From the NCBI GenBank assembly GCA_003022505.1, contig PXTQ01000064.1:1-17687 (forward strand): a DNA stretch of 17,687 bases. The letters are read 5' to 3'. Each line of letters starts with the position of its first letter. Position 1 is the first letter of the stretch. The translations under genes and the position numbers were made by a program. A model generated the notes under the pieces. The model was not told the origin of the DNA, did not search any database, and saw only the letters and a list, made by a program, of their open reading frames with translations. Positions 1 through 7,206 of this stretch are shown here, piece by piece. This DNA is from Bacteroidetes bacterium QS_8_64_10. GTDB taxonomy: Bacteria > Bacteroidota > Rhodothermia > Rhodothermales > Salinibacteraceae.

Positions 1-1
1 C

Positions 2-532
2 GTGGTGGACCTGTGGACGTACTGCTACGTGCGGCGCTACTTTACGATCAAGTTTGCCAAGCGAGCCGCCGAGAGCGCCGCCGACCTCGACGATCTGGTC
101 GCTCGCGCCTACCGGAAGATCGACGGAGCGCGCGCCGACCTCGACGAACCGGACCGCTACGCCGCCTGGGTCAGCGTGATCTGCCAGAACACGTATCGCA
201 ATTACCTGCGGCGCGGGCGCGAGTACGTGTCGGTGGAGGACGACGAGGAAGAAACCGGCGAGGACGAGGCCGCCTTGCAGGCCGATGCGCCGCCTGCGGG
301 GAGCGGCGATGCGGAGCGCGCGCTCCGGGCCGTGCACGCGGCCATCGAGCGGCTGCCGGACTATCTGGCGGAAGCGGCGCGGCTGCGCCTGCTCGAAGAG
401 AAGTCGTATGACGAGATAAGCGAGGCTACGGGCAAGTCGAAGGCGAGCATGCGCACCTACGTCAACCGGGCGCGCAAGAAGCTGCAAGAGGACGAACACC
501 TGAGCGCCTTTCGTGAGTTCATGCGTTCGTGA
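2..532 (+). CDS. RNA polymerase sigma factor, sigma-70/ECF-like (5' end outside window)
   Basis: This is a small two-domain sigma factor that would direct core RNA polymerase to a set of promoters. The N-terminal half, about residues 1-75, resembles sigma region 2: a helical segment followed by DPDRYAAW-like and NYLRR-like core and -10 binding sequence. An acidic linker (about 78-105) leads to region 4, with a helix-turn-helix around residues 112-165 (RLPDYLAEAARLRLLEE, then ISEATGKSKASMRTYVNRARKKL). The frame is open at the window edge and the first codons are GTG GTG. Relatives usually have some residues before this point, so I treat the gene as 5'-truncated by the window. The last codons lie in a TTCGTGAGTTC-type micro-repeat, so the extreme C-terminus may not be conserved. 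The damaged gene at 775-1744 could be its anti-sigma partner by position. Family assignment is firm; the regulon is unknown. Confidence 0.85.
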   Translation: MVDLWTYCYVRRYFTIKFAKRAAESAADLDDLVARAYRKIDGARADLDEPDRYAAWVSVICQNTYRNYLRRGREYVSVEDDEEETGEDEAALQADAPPAGSGDAERALRAVHAAIERLPDYLAEAARLRLLEEKSYDEISEATGKSKASMRTYVNRARKKLQEDEHLSAFREFMRS

Positions 533-547
533 GTTCGTGCGTTTGTG
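509..547. repeat. Short tandem micro-repeat (TTCGTGAGTTCRTGCG units)
   Basis: Two imperfect copies of a unit close to TTCGTGAGTTCRTGCG, plus a partial third, cross the sigma-factor stop codon and encode its last residues. Words of this kind look like dispersed intergenic micro-repeats. A weaker echo (CTTACGTGCGCTCGTGCGTTT) lies at about 5149-5169. Confidence 0.5.
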
Positions 548-619
548 GATCGCAACCTGTTTCTTCGTCTTTTTCACATGTAAAGCAAAGGGGGGAGACG
601 TTATATCGGCGCGGCTCGC

Positions 620-775
620 GTGTCTAACGAAGCGAAGGGCAAGATCAACAACCGTCTGAATCACTGCTTGCGTGAGATCAGAAGAACAGTGAACCACTAT
701 GGTGGTTTGCGATATGTCTCGGATGGAACGATTTACCACTTGGACACTGATGGGCAACTTCGCCTCTTTGGATAA
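620..775 (+). CDS. Possible small protein of 51 aa, translationally coupled to the next gene
   Basis: An open frame starts at GTG 620 and ends with TAA at 773-775. That stop shares its last base with the ATG of the next gene (TAATG), an arrangement typical of translational coupling. The product begins MSNEAKGKINNRLNHC and ends YHLDTDGQLRLFG; it is basic, hydrophilic, and has no membrane segment or recognised motif. The purine-rich AGGGGGGAGA at 589-598 could help initiation, but it is about 21 bases from the GTG, longer than usual. The codons look plausible for a real gene and are less GC-rich than the neighbours. I do not recognise a family. The alternative is a chance ORF in the leader of the downstream gene. 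Confidence 0.4.
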   Translation: MSNEAKGKINNRLNHCLREIRRTVNHYGGLRYVSDGTIYHLDTDGQLRLFG

Positions 776-1744
776 TGCCTGAATCCCTCGAAGACAAAAT
801 ATTGCAGTATCCGGCGCTCTCCCGCGAGGAGCAGCGTGAGGTGGAGGCGCGCGTGCAGGACCGCCCGGAGTTGCAGGCGCTTCTGCGTGAGGCGAAGGCG
901 CTGGAGGACGTGCTCGCGGAGGCCCGGCTGCTCGTGAAGACGCCGCCCGGCGACGAAGCTCTGGCGCACTACCTCGTCACGGAGCGCCTCGGCTCGAAGC
1001 ACGCGCTCCCGAAGGCCGTGCGGAACGCCCACGACCGCGTGAAGGCGCACCTCGAGGAGCACCCGGAGGAACGCGAGCGGCTGCGCACATTCGAGGAACG
1101 CCTGAACGACGTGGAGGCCGAAAGCACGGACCCGGCCCGGCAGTTCGAGGAGCTAACGGGGCACGCGTTGGCGGACGAAGCGGAGCAGCCGCCCTCCGAA
1201 GCACGCGAACCCGGTGACGCGCGCCACCGGTCGGAGCAGCGCCCGGAGCGCGCTCCCGACCGCGACTCGTCGGCGCGCGTCTATCAGATGGCGACGCGCT
1301 GGAGCCGGCGCGCCGCCGTGGCAGAGCCGCGCCTCGCAATCCGAGACGGAGCGCTTGGCGGCTTTCAGCGACGAGGAGCTGTCCGTGCAGGGCTACCGGA
1401 TGCGGGACGGCGGCGCGTCTACGCCAACCGATAGCGCCTCCGCCGACGCTCGTTACCTGCGCGCCTTGGCGTTGCTCCGCAAGGCGCGCTCCTCCACGCT
1501 GGGCCTGTTTCCCCGCTACGACGCCGAGCGGCTGCGCCGCGCCGAGCGACTTCTCCGGAAGGTTACAGAGCAGACCGAGAGCGACTCGTTTTTGCACCTG
1601 GAGGCGCTTTACTTTCTGGGCAAGACGCAACTTGCGATGGGGCAACGCGAGGCAGCACGCACGTCGCTGCGGCGCGTGATCGAGGGGCAGGGCCGCAAAG
1701 CGGGCGCCGCGCGTGAGGTGCTGCGGACGCTGGAGGATGCGTGA
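775..1744 (+). pseudogene. Frameshifted gene: anti-sigma-like N-terminus plus TPR-like C-terminus
   Basis: The frame starting at ATG 775 (MPESLEDKILQYPALS...) encodes a charged helical region with anti-sigma style, up to about residue 175 (YQMATRWSRRAAVA). From about 1310-1335 the sensible reading moves to another frame (SQSETERLAAFSDEELSVQGYRM...), which runs to TGA 1742-1744. The downstream half has helical-repeat sequence (YLRALALLRKA, LEALYFLGKTQLAMGQREAA) like TPR units. The join falls after a basic stretch where a single membrane helix would be expected, and no such helix is present in either frame. I infer that the ancestral protein had a cytoplasmic domain, one membrane segment and an extracytoplasmic TPR domain, and that a deletion of roughly 50 bases with frameshift removed the membrane segment. 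Its position after the sigma factor suggests an anti-sigma role; this is inference. A sequencing error is the main alternative. Confidence 0.6.
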
Positions 1745-1777
1745 CACGTAACGCGCGGCCCACTTTTGCCCGACTCA

Positions 1778-2263
1778 TTACTTCCGCTCGTACGTCACAA
1801 AGCGGAAGCCCTCGCGGGCGTCCTCGGCGGTCTGCTCGAAGACGAAACCGATCAGGTGCTCGTACTCCGGAAAATAGGTGTCGCCCTCGTAGTCGCCCTC
1901 GACCAGCGTCAGCTCCAGCCGGTCGGCGGCGGGCAAAAACTGACGGTAGATGCTCGCCCCGCCGCCGATGAAGACGCGCTCGCTTCCCCGCACGGCGGCC
2001 ACGGCGTCTTCGATGCTCGAATATGTTTCCACGTCCGGGTAGTCTTCCAGCGATTCCTGCGAGGTAAGCACCACGAGGCGGCGGTCGGGGAGCGGCCCGC
2101 CAAACTGGTGCACGATAGACTCGAACGTGCGGCGGCCCATGATCATCGGGTGGCCCGTCGTGAGGCGCTTGAAGCGCTCCAGGTCCTCCGGAATGTGCCA
2201 GGGCAGATCGTTGCCTTGGCCGATGACGCGGTTTTGTTCGGCGACGGCGGCGATCAGAACGAT
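1778..2263 (-). CDS. folA: Dihydrofolate reductase (start codon not canonical)
   Basis: The product would reduce dihydrofolate to tetrahydrofolate with NADPH in the cytoplasm. Recognisable features are IAAVAEQNRVIG at the N-terminus, the Met20-loop sequence NDLPWHIPEDLERFK with its active-site acidic residue, HPMIMGRRTFES for NADPH binding, VFIGGGASIYRQFLP, and a C-terminus ending FRFVTYERK. Homology extends upstream of the first in-frame ATG (2144-2146), which lies at the conserved PVIMGR position and cannot be the true start. The frame is open to a stop at 2333-2335, but no ATG, GTG or TTG occurs between 2147 and 2332. I place the 5' end at the ATC codon 2261-2263, giving 161 aa, the usual family length; CTG 2255-2257 is another option. 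The upstream sequence is a CCAAA/CCAAAATC-type repeat that may have replaced the original start. The family call is firm; expression is uncertain. Confidence 0.8.
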   Translation of the reverse strand: MVLIAAVAEQNRVIGQGNDLPWHIPEDLERFKRLTTGHPMIMGRRTFESIVHQFGGPLPDRRLVVLTSQESLEDYPDVETYSSIEDAVAAVRGSERVFIGGGASIYRQFLPAADRLELTLVEGDYEGDTYFPEYEHLIGFVFEQTAEDAREGFRFVTYERK

Positions 2264-2267
2264 TTCC

Positions 2268-2336
2268 GGTTCGGGGTTTGGGGTTTGGGGCTCTGGGTTT
2301 TCGATTTTGGATTTTGGGTTGGGGATTTGGGATTAT
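2268..2336. repeat. G/T-rich degenerate micro-repeat (GGGGTTTGGGG / GATTTTGG units)
   Basis: On the + strand this stretch is built from units such as GGGGTTTGGGGTTTGGGG, CGATTTTGGATTTTGGG and TTGGGGATTTGGGATTATGG. It has a strong strand bias (G and T on +). It abuts the point where DHFR homology begins, so it occupies the expected folA start and promoter region. G-runs of this spacing could form a G-quadruplex on the + strand; that is inference. Confidence 0.75.
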
Positions 2337-2470
2337 GGTGACGCAAGTTGTTCACACGCGCGCCGCTTCGGGTTCCGAGTTTGCGCGTTGGGTATTCGCT
2401 TTTTTTGTAGACCGAAACTTCGAGGCACGTCATTCTGACCTCGACCGATCAATCTGGCCTTGCGGCGCTG

Positions 2471-3307
2471 ATGCGCGCCCTGCGCCCGGCGCAGTGGATT
2501 AAGAACGTCGTCGTGTTTGCTGCGCCGCTCTTCGCGCTGGCACTCGGTGCAGGATCGCTTTTCCGTACCCTCGGCGCGCTTGCTGTTTTTTGCGCGGCGT
2601 CGAGCGCGTTCTACCTGGTCAACGACGTGCTGGACCGCGAGGCCGACCGCGCGCATCCCGTAAAGCGACATCGTCCCGTGGCATCGGGCGCGCTACCCGT
2701 TCCGGCGGCGCTCGCGGTGGCGGGCCTGCTGCTCGCCGGCGGGCTGGCGGGCGGCGCGCTCCTGGCGCCGTGGTTGGGCGCAGTCGTGGCGGCCTACGCG
2801 CTCGTGCAGGTAGGCTACAACGCTGGCCTCAAGCGCGAGCCGGTCCTCGACGTGATGTGCATCGCGGGCGGCTTCGTCCTGCGCGCCCTCGGCGGAGCGG
2901 CAGCGGTTCGCGTCCCGGCCTCCGGATGGTTCGTGCTGTGCGTGGGCCTGCTGGCGTTCTTTCTAGGCATCGAGAAGCGGAAGGCCGAGCTGCGCGCCGC
3001 GCAGGGCGACCATTCCACGCGCGCCGTGCTCGACGCCTACTCGCTACGCTGGCTGGAGCGCATGGAGAGCGTGGTGACGGCCAGCGCGCTCATGGCCTAC
3101 GCGCTCTGGACGCTCGAAGGCGCGGGCACGCCCTGGATGCTCGCCACCGTGCCGTTCGTGATGTACGGCATCTTCCGCTACCAGTATCTGACGGAGCAAG
3201 GCCTGGGCGAAGCGCCGGAGCGCGTGCTGCTCCGTAGCCCGCTCTTGCTCTTGAACGTGGCGTGCTGGGCCACATCCAGTGGGCTGATTCTGTACTTTCT
3301 GACGTGA
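2471..3307 (+). CDS. UbiA-family transferase, decaprenyl-phosphate phosphoribosyltransferase-like
   Basis: This 278-aa polytopic membrane protein belongs to the UbiA superfamily. It opens with LRPAQWIKN (residues 4-12), typical of the phosphoribosyl-transferring branch (Rv3806c-like). The first Asp-rich Mg/diphosphate site is NDVLDREADRAHPVKRHRP (51-69), and a second conserved block is YNAGLKREPVLDV with Asp127. About eight to nine hydrophobic helices follow the usual pattern. The HPxKRxRP motif supports a role transferring phosphoribose from PRPP to a polyprenyl phosphate, the first step to a decaprenyl-phospho-arabinose-type donor, rather than quinone prenylation. No partner epimerase genes are visible, so the end product is open. 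ATG 2471 is the first normal start; the frame is open back to 2411 without another ATG, GTG or TTG, so a rarer upstream start is not excluded. The gene lies 91 bases before recF on the same strand. Confidence 0.82.
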   Translation: MRALRPAQWIKNVVVFAAPLFALALGAGSLFRTLGALAVFCAASSAFYLVNDVLDREADRAHPVKRHRPVASGALPVPAALAVAGLLLAGGLAGGALLAPWLGAVVAAYALVQVGYNAGLKREPVLDVMCIAGGFVLRALGGAAAVRVPASGWFVLCVGLLAFFLGIEKRKAELRAAQGDHSTRAVLDAYSLRWLERMESVVTASALMAYALWTLEGAGTPWMLATVPFVMYGIFRYQYLTEQGLGEAPERVLLRSPLLLLNVACWATSSGLILYFLT

Positions 3308-3398
3308 GAGCGTTTGGGCTGCGAAAAAATAGCACCGATCATTTTCACAGGCTGGCCGCCGACGACTTTTCCTTCCCTTCCGTGAAATAGGCTCTTCG

Positions 3399-4445
3399 AT
3401 GATCCTTCGCTCGCTCCGGTTGCAATCATTCCGCGCGCATGAGGAGACGCGCGTGACGTTCGCCCCGAAGGTGAACCTCGTGCACGGTCCCAACGGTGCG
3501 GGCAAGACGAACCTGCTGGAGGCCGTGCACTACCTGTGCCTCTCGAAGAGCTTTCTGGCCGCGCGCGACAAGTACGCGCTTCGCAAGGGCGCGTCGCACT
3601 TCGAACTGGAGGGTGCGTTTGAGGGCGAGCAGCGCTCCGAACTGGAGGTGCGGCTGGCCTACGTGCCGGGCGAGGGTAAGCGCATGTTTGTCAACGGTGC
3701 GCCGCTGGAGCGTCTTTCCGAGATCGTGGGGCGGGTGCCGGTGGTCGTGTTCTCGCAGCAGGATCAGGCGCTCACCGCCGAGGGGCCGAGCGAGCGGCGG
3801 CGCTTTACCAACAAGCTGCTGAGCCAGGCGCATCCGACGTACATGGAGGATCTGCTTAAGTACCGTAAGGCGCTCCGGCAGCGCAACGCGCTCCTCAAGC
3901 AGCATCGGGGCCGCCCGCCCGCCCCGCATCGCGACGAGGTGCTGGCCTCGTGGGACGAGGAGATCACCGTGCTGGGCAGCCGCATCATCGCGCGGCGGAT
4001 CGAATTCCTGCGCAGCTTTTCGTCGTACTTGGAGGATGCGTACCGCCACGTCGAAAGCGTCGCCGAGCGACCGACCGTCGAATACGACACGCTCGACGAA
4101 GTGCCCCGCGACGCGACGCCCGACGACGCCGAGGACGCCTTCCGGCAGGCGCTGCGCCGCACCTCGGAGGACGAGCGTGAACGGGGGCGCACCCTCATCG
4201 GCCCACAGCTGCGCGACCGCCTGGAGGAGACGCCGCTCTTTTTGCTGGACGACATCTTCGATAACTTCGACCGCGAGCGCTCCGAGGCGTTTCTGGGGCT
4301 TTTGCAGTCGGACGCGCTGGGGCAGAGCCTCATCACCGCCGCGCAGCCCGGCCTGTTCGAGGCGTTCGTGCCGTTCGATGGCGACGCCCACCGCAAGCAG
4401 CGCCTCGGCGCGGGCGCGGTCCTCGGCAAAGCGCAAGCCGTGTAG
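3399..4445 (+). CDS. recF: DNA replication and repair protein RecF, lacking the ABC signature segment
   Basis: RecF is an SMC/ABC-type ATPase that loads RecA at gapped DNA through RecO and RecR. Visible parts are LQSFRAHEE at the N-terminus, Walker A GPNGAGKTN (residues 30-38), the VVVFSQQDQALTAEGPSERRRF Q-loop region (about 115-136), and a helical arm (about 150-260). Walker B is FLLDDIFDNFD (281-291), followed by the SLITAAQPGLF segment near 310. Between RGRTLIGPQ (ends residue 270) and LRDRLEETPLF, the family normally has about 35-40 residues, including the RRYASQGQ-type signature. Here these two blocks are joined directly and in frame near base 4208. At 348 aa the protein is correspondingly a little short. 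Loss of the signature should abolish ATP-dependent dimerisation, so the product may be inactive. ATG 3399 matches the family start. Confidence 0.88.
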   Translation: MILRSLRLQSFRAHEETRVTFAPKVNLVHGPNGAGKTNLLEAVHYLCLSKSFLAARDKYALRKGASHFELEGAFEGEQRSELEVRLAYVPGEGKRMFVNGAPLERLSEIVGRVPVVVFSQQDQALTAEGPSERRRFTNKLLSQAHPTYMEDLLKYRKALRQRNALLKQHRGRPPAPHRDEVLASWDEEITVLGSRIIARRIEFLRSFSSYLEDAYRHVESVAERPTVEYDTLDEVPRDATPDDAEDAFRQALRRTSEDERERGRTLIGPQLRDRLEETPLFLLDDIFDNFDRERSEAFLGLLQSDALGQSLITAAQPGLFEAFVPFDGDAHRKQRLGAGAVLGKAQAV

Positions 4446-4466
4446 ACGCTCCCCCTTGACGCTCAC

Positions 4467-5099
4467 TTACCGCAACGCGTCCAGCGCAAGTTTAAAGCCC
4501 GGAAGCACGTCGCCGCCGGAGAGCGTCGACTCGAACGAATCGACGTGCCGGAGTTCGGCGTCCGGCTCGTAAACAAACGCCTGCTCCTCGAATGGGTCGA
4601 TGAGCCAGCCGAGGCGGCAACCGTTGTTCATGTACTCGTCCATTTTGTCGCGGAGCGGAGCGAGGCTGTCGGAAGCGGAGCGCAGTTCGCAGGCGAAGTC
4701 CGGACAGAGCGGGGGAAACTTCTCGCGCTCCTCGTCGGAGAGCGCCTCCCAGCGCTCACTGGGAATCCAGGACACGTCGGGAGCGCGCGTGGCGCCATTG
4801 GGCAGCTTGAAGCCGCCATCCGGCCCGAAGACCACGCCGAGGCTGGCATCGTCATTCCAGTTAGACACCTTCGTGGTTAAACGAATGTTACGATTGCTGG
4901 TCGTTCCACCTGCGGGAGCCATAATGACGAGATTGCCGTAGGCGTCTTGTTCGAACTGAAGGTGGTCGTTTTTCGACGAGAGCCGGAGCAGGTCGTCGTC
5001 GGAAAGCTCCAGCACGCCCTCAAGCTCCAGGACAAGGCGGGACGAAGAGACTTCCGCTTTCGAGGGGGAAGCGGGCGGCGGCTGTTTGAGATCAGGCAT
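4467..5099 (-). CDS. Uma2-family (DUF820) PD-(D/E)XK nuclease-like protein
   Basis: This 210-aa protein shows the Uma2 pattern. It has an N-terminal helical and strand region (about 20-60), a GPDGGFKLPNGATRAPDVSWI block with Asp108, then PDFACELRS (133-141) with Glu138, and SDSLAPLRDKMDEYMNNG with Lys152. It closes with LGWLIDP and a C-terminal beta segment. These acidic and lysine residues form the PD-(D/E)XK-type site of the fold. Its biological role is not established; the family is greatly expanded in Cyanobacteria and some Bacteroidota, often as isolated genes. I chose ATG 5097-5099 (MPDLKQPP). The frame also contains an earlier ATG at 5139-5141, which would add 14 residues of basic, non-conserved sequence. 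It lies 91 bases downstream of the CDF gene on the same strand. Confidence 0.85.
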   Translation of the reverse strand: MPDLKQPPPASPSKAEVSSSRLVLELEGVLELSDDDLLRLSSKNDHLQFEQDAYGNLVIMAPAGGTTSNRNIRLTTKVSNWNDDASLGVVFGPDGGFKLPNGATRAPDVSWIPSERWEALSDEEREKFPPLCPDFACELRSASDSLAPLRDKMDEYMNNGCRLGWLIDPFEEQAFVYEPDAELRHVDSFESTLSGGDVLPGFKLALDALR

Positions 5100-5190
5100 A
5101 GCAGCGACGGAGGTAGATATGCGCAGGCATCGTCGCCTCACAAACGCTTACGTGCGCTCGTGCGTTTCCGAATTGTCGTTGCGCGGCGCG

Positions 5191-6147
5191 TTAGGCGGGT
5201 CGCTTGCGCCCGGCCAGCGACTCGGCCTCGATAAAGATGTGATTCCCCTCGGCGTGCTTCTCGCGGACGTTGCGCTCCATGCGGTCGACGGCCTCCTCGA
5301 TCTCTTCGGCAGAAAGGTCCTCGAAAAACGTCAGATCCAGATTCAGGATTACGTCTTGCGGCCCCATGTGCATGGTGAGCGCGCGCCTCACCTCTTGCAC
5401 AGCATCGTCGGCGCGGGCGATCTCGCGGATGCTGCCGGTGACGGCGGGGGCGGCGCTTTCGCCCAGGAGCAACCCTCGGCTCTCCCAGACCAGAAACGAG
5501 GCCACGATGCACAAAATCACGCCGATCCCGATGGAGGCGATGCCATCGAGGACGGGCATTTCGAGCCAGTGCGCCAGCGAGATGCCGATGGCGGCCACGA
5601 TGAGGCCGGCCTCCGCCGCCGCGTCCTCAAAGAGCACCATGAAGGCCGTCGGGTCTTTGCCGGTGCGTACTGCCTCCCACACGGGCGTGTCGCCGCGCAC
5701 CTTCTTGAACTCGTTCCAGGCCACCGTCAGCGCATAGCCCTCGAAGATCATCGCCAGGCCCAGCACCACGAGGTTGAGCGTCAGCCCGCCGAACGTAAAC
5801 CCGAAAAACGAGTAGCCCGCCTCCTTCATTTCACCCGGATGCATCGTGTGCAGGATGCCCTCGTAGATCGACACGCCTCCGCCCACGCCAAAAATCAGCA
5901 CGGCCACGATGAGCGTGTAGAAGTACAGCTCTTTGCCGTAGCCGAACGGGTGCTTCTTGTCGGGCGGGAGTTGGCTGCGACTTTTGCCCAGAAGCAGCAG
6001 GCCGCCGTTGCCAGTGTCTACGACGGAGTGGATGCCCTCGGCGATCATGGCGGAGCTTCCGCTGATGGCAGCGCCGATGAACTTGGTGACGGCGATCAGG
6101 CCGTTGCCGGCGATGGCGGCGTAAATCGCTTTGTTTGAAGAAGCCAC
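5191..6147 (-). CDS. Cation diffusion facilitator transporter, ZnT9/SLC30A9-like
   Basis: This 318-aa inner-membrane metal/proton antiporter belongs to the CDF family. Helix 2 carries AEGIHSVVDTGN with the HxxxD metal pair (His40, Asp44). The family loop motif HPFGYGKELYF follows at 66-76. The later helices have LFEDAAAEAGLIVAAIG (172-188) and LDGIASIGIG (200-209), where Glu174, Asp175 and Asp201 replace the usual HxxxD of zinc transporters; this is the pattern of the SLC30A9-like branch. The C-terminal cytoplasmic domain (about 230-318) includes ALTMHMGPQDVILNLDLTF and ends in FIEAESLAGRKRPA. About six membrane segments are visible, and the length is normal. The substrate (Zn, Mn, Fe or Co) cannot be set from sequence. 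The gene lies between metF and Uma2 on the same strand, with gaps of 105 and 91 bases. Confidence 0.88.
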   Translation of the reverse strand: MASSNKAIYAAIAGNGLIAVTKFIGAAISGSSAMIAEGIHSVVDTGNGGLLLLGKSRSQLPPDKKHPFGYGKELYFYTLIVAVLIFGVGGGVSIYEGILHTMHPGEMKEAGYSFFGFTFGGLTLNLVVLGLAMIFEGYALTVAWNEFKKVRGDTPVWEAVRTGKDPTAFMVLFEDAAAEAGLIVAAIGISLAHWLEMPVLDGIASIGIGVILCIVASFLVWESRGLLLGESAAPAVTGSIREIARADDAVQEVRRALTMHMGPQDVILNLDLTFFEDLSAEEIEEAVDRMERNVREKHAEGNHIFIEAESLAGRKRPA

Positions 6148-6157
6148 GGCGCGGTTT

Positions 6158-6200
6158 CAGGTTGGCAAGTCGAAGGTCGAAAAGTCGCAAGTCAGTCAAG
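6158..6200. repeat. GGCAAGTYG-type dispersed micro-repeat, copy 1
   Basis: The stretch CAGGTTGGCAAGTCGAAGG followed by AAAAGTCGCAAGTCAGTC is made of AAGTCG-like words. It shares CAGGTYGGCAAGTYG with 8748-8762. It lies in the gap between metF and the CDF gene. Confidence 0.5.
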
Positions 6201-6252
6201 ACCGGAGGGTCACACAGACGCACAACCGCAAACCGCTTAACCAGCCAACCCG

Positions 6253-7206
6253 TCACGCCATCGCTCGGAGCGGCTCGACGACGCGCTGGATGACGCTGGC
6301 GTTCTGCATGATGTAGAAGTGAATCGACGGCGCGCCCGCTTCGATCAGCTCCTCGCACTGCTGGATGGCCCACTCCACGCCGATATCGGCCACGTGATCG
6401 TCGTCGGCGGCCTCCACCTCAGCGGCCAGCGCCTCCGGAATGTCGCAGTGAAAGTAGCTCGGGAGGAACGTGAGGTGGCGCTTCTTGGAAAGGACCTTGA
6501 GGCCCGGAATGATGGGCACCTCGATGCCCACGTCGCGGCAGCGCTCCACGAACTCGAAGTACCGCTCGTTGTCGAAGAACATCTGCGTGACGATGTAGTC
6601 GGCCCCGGCGTCTATCTTGCGCTTGAGCCGGAGGATATCCCAGGTCAGGTTGGGGGCCTTCACGTGCTTCTCCGGATATCCGGCCACGCCGACGCAGAAG
6701 TTGGTGGGCGCGGCATCCTTCATCTCCTCCAGGTACGTGCCCTGATTCATGTCCTCGATCTGCCGGACCAGATCCGTCGAGTGCTCGTTGCGCGAGCGGC
6801 TGTCGCGGACCGGCTTCTGCGCGCCGCCGTCGCCTTTGAGGGCCATCACGTTTTTGATGCCCAGATAATTAAGCTCGATGAGCGCGTCTTCGGTTTCCTC
6901 GCGCGTGAAGCCGTCGCACAAAAGGTGCGGGATCGCCTCCACGTCGAAGCGGCTCTGGATGGCCGCGCACAGCCCGATGGTGCCGGGCCGCTTGCGCTTG
7001 ATGTATCGCTTCCAGGTGCCGTCGGGCTGCTCCTCGTAATACGCCTGCGCCGAGTGGCTCGTCACGTCGATAAACGGCGGATCGTATTCCATGACCGCTT
7101 CGACGGCGCTCATCACCTCGTCAATGGAGCCGCCGCGCTTGGGCGGAATGATTTCGTAGGAGATGGGCGGGCCGACGGACTGTTCCAGCAGTTCCGTTAC
7201 GTGCAT
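6253..7206 (-). CDS. metF: 5,10-methylenetetrahydrofolate reductase
   Basis: This 317-aa cytoplasmic flavoprotein reduces methylene-THF to methyl-THF, supplying methionine synthase. It shows ISYEIIPPKRGGSIDE with catalytic Glu18, FIDVTSHS, and the KRYIKRKRPGTIGLCAAI block that marks the Bacteroidota-type enzyme. Downstream are PHLLCDGF, NVMALKGD (folate-binding Asp), CVGVAGYPEKH, DAGADYIVTQMFFDN with the conserved Gln-Phe-Phe-Asp region, VPIIPGLKVLS and the C-terminal GAPSIHFYIMQN. The order and length match intact family members, with no missing segment. ATG 7204-7206 is the only sensible start. It functions in the same cofactor pathway as folA at 1778-2263, but the two are separated by several unrelated genes. 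Confidence 0.95.
   Translation of the reverse strand: MHVTELLEQSVGPPISYEIIPPKRGGSIDEVMSAVEAVMEYDPPFIDVTSHSAQAYYEEQPDGTWKRYIKRKRPGTIGLCAAIQSRFDVEAIPHLLCDGFTREETEDALIELNYLGIKNVMALKGDGGAQKPVRDSRSRNEHSTDLVRQIEDMNQGTYLEEMKDAAPTNFCVGVAGYPEKHVKAPNLTWDILRLKRKIDAGADYIVTQMFFDNERYFEFVERCRDVGIEVPIIPGLKVLSKKRHLTFLPSYFHCDIPEALAAEVEAADDDHVADIGVEWAIQQCEELIEAGAPSIHFYIMQNASVIQRVVEPLRAMA

Noticed and set aside
977..1747. 256-codon - strand open frame over the damaged anti-sigma-like gene
   Set aside because: Arg/Ala/Pro-rich composition without motif; the + strand halves make better proteins in style.
2144..2146. ATG 2144-2146 as the true folA start
   Set aside because: It would remove the Met20 loop and the active-site acidic residue, both encoded upstream in the same open frame.
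4467..5099. Uma2 as part of a defence or restriction island
   Set aside because: No methylase, helicase or toxin-antitoxin gene is nearby; neighbours are recF and a metal transporter, and Uma2 genes are often solitary.
5086..6138. Long + strand open frame opposite the CDF transporter
   Set aside because: The CDF protein on the - strand has clear helices and metal sites; the + product has no motif.
1778..7206. A folate operon of folA and metF
   Set aside because: The two are separated by transferase and recF genes on the other strand and by unrelated genes; only the pathway is shared.
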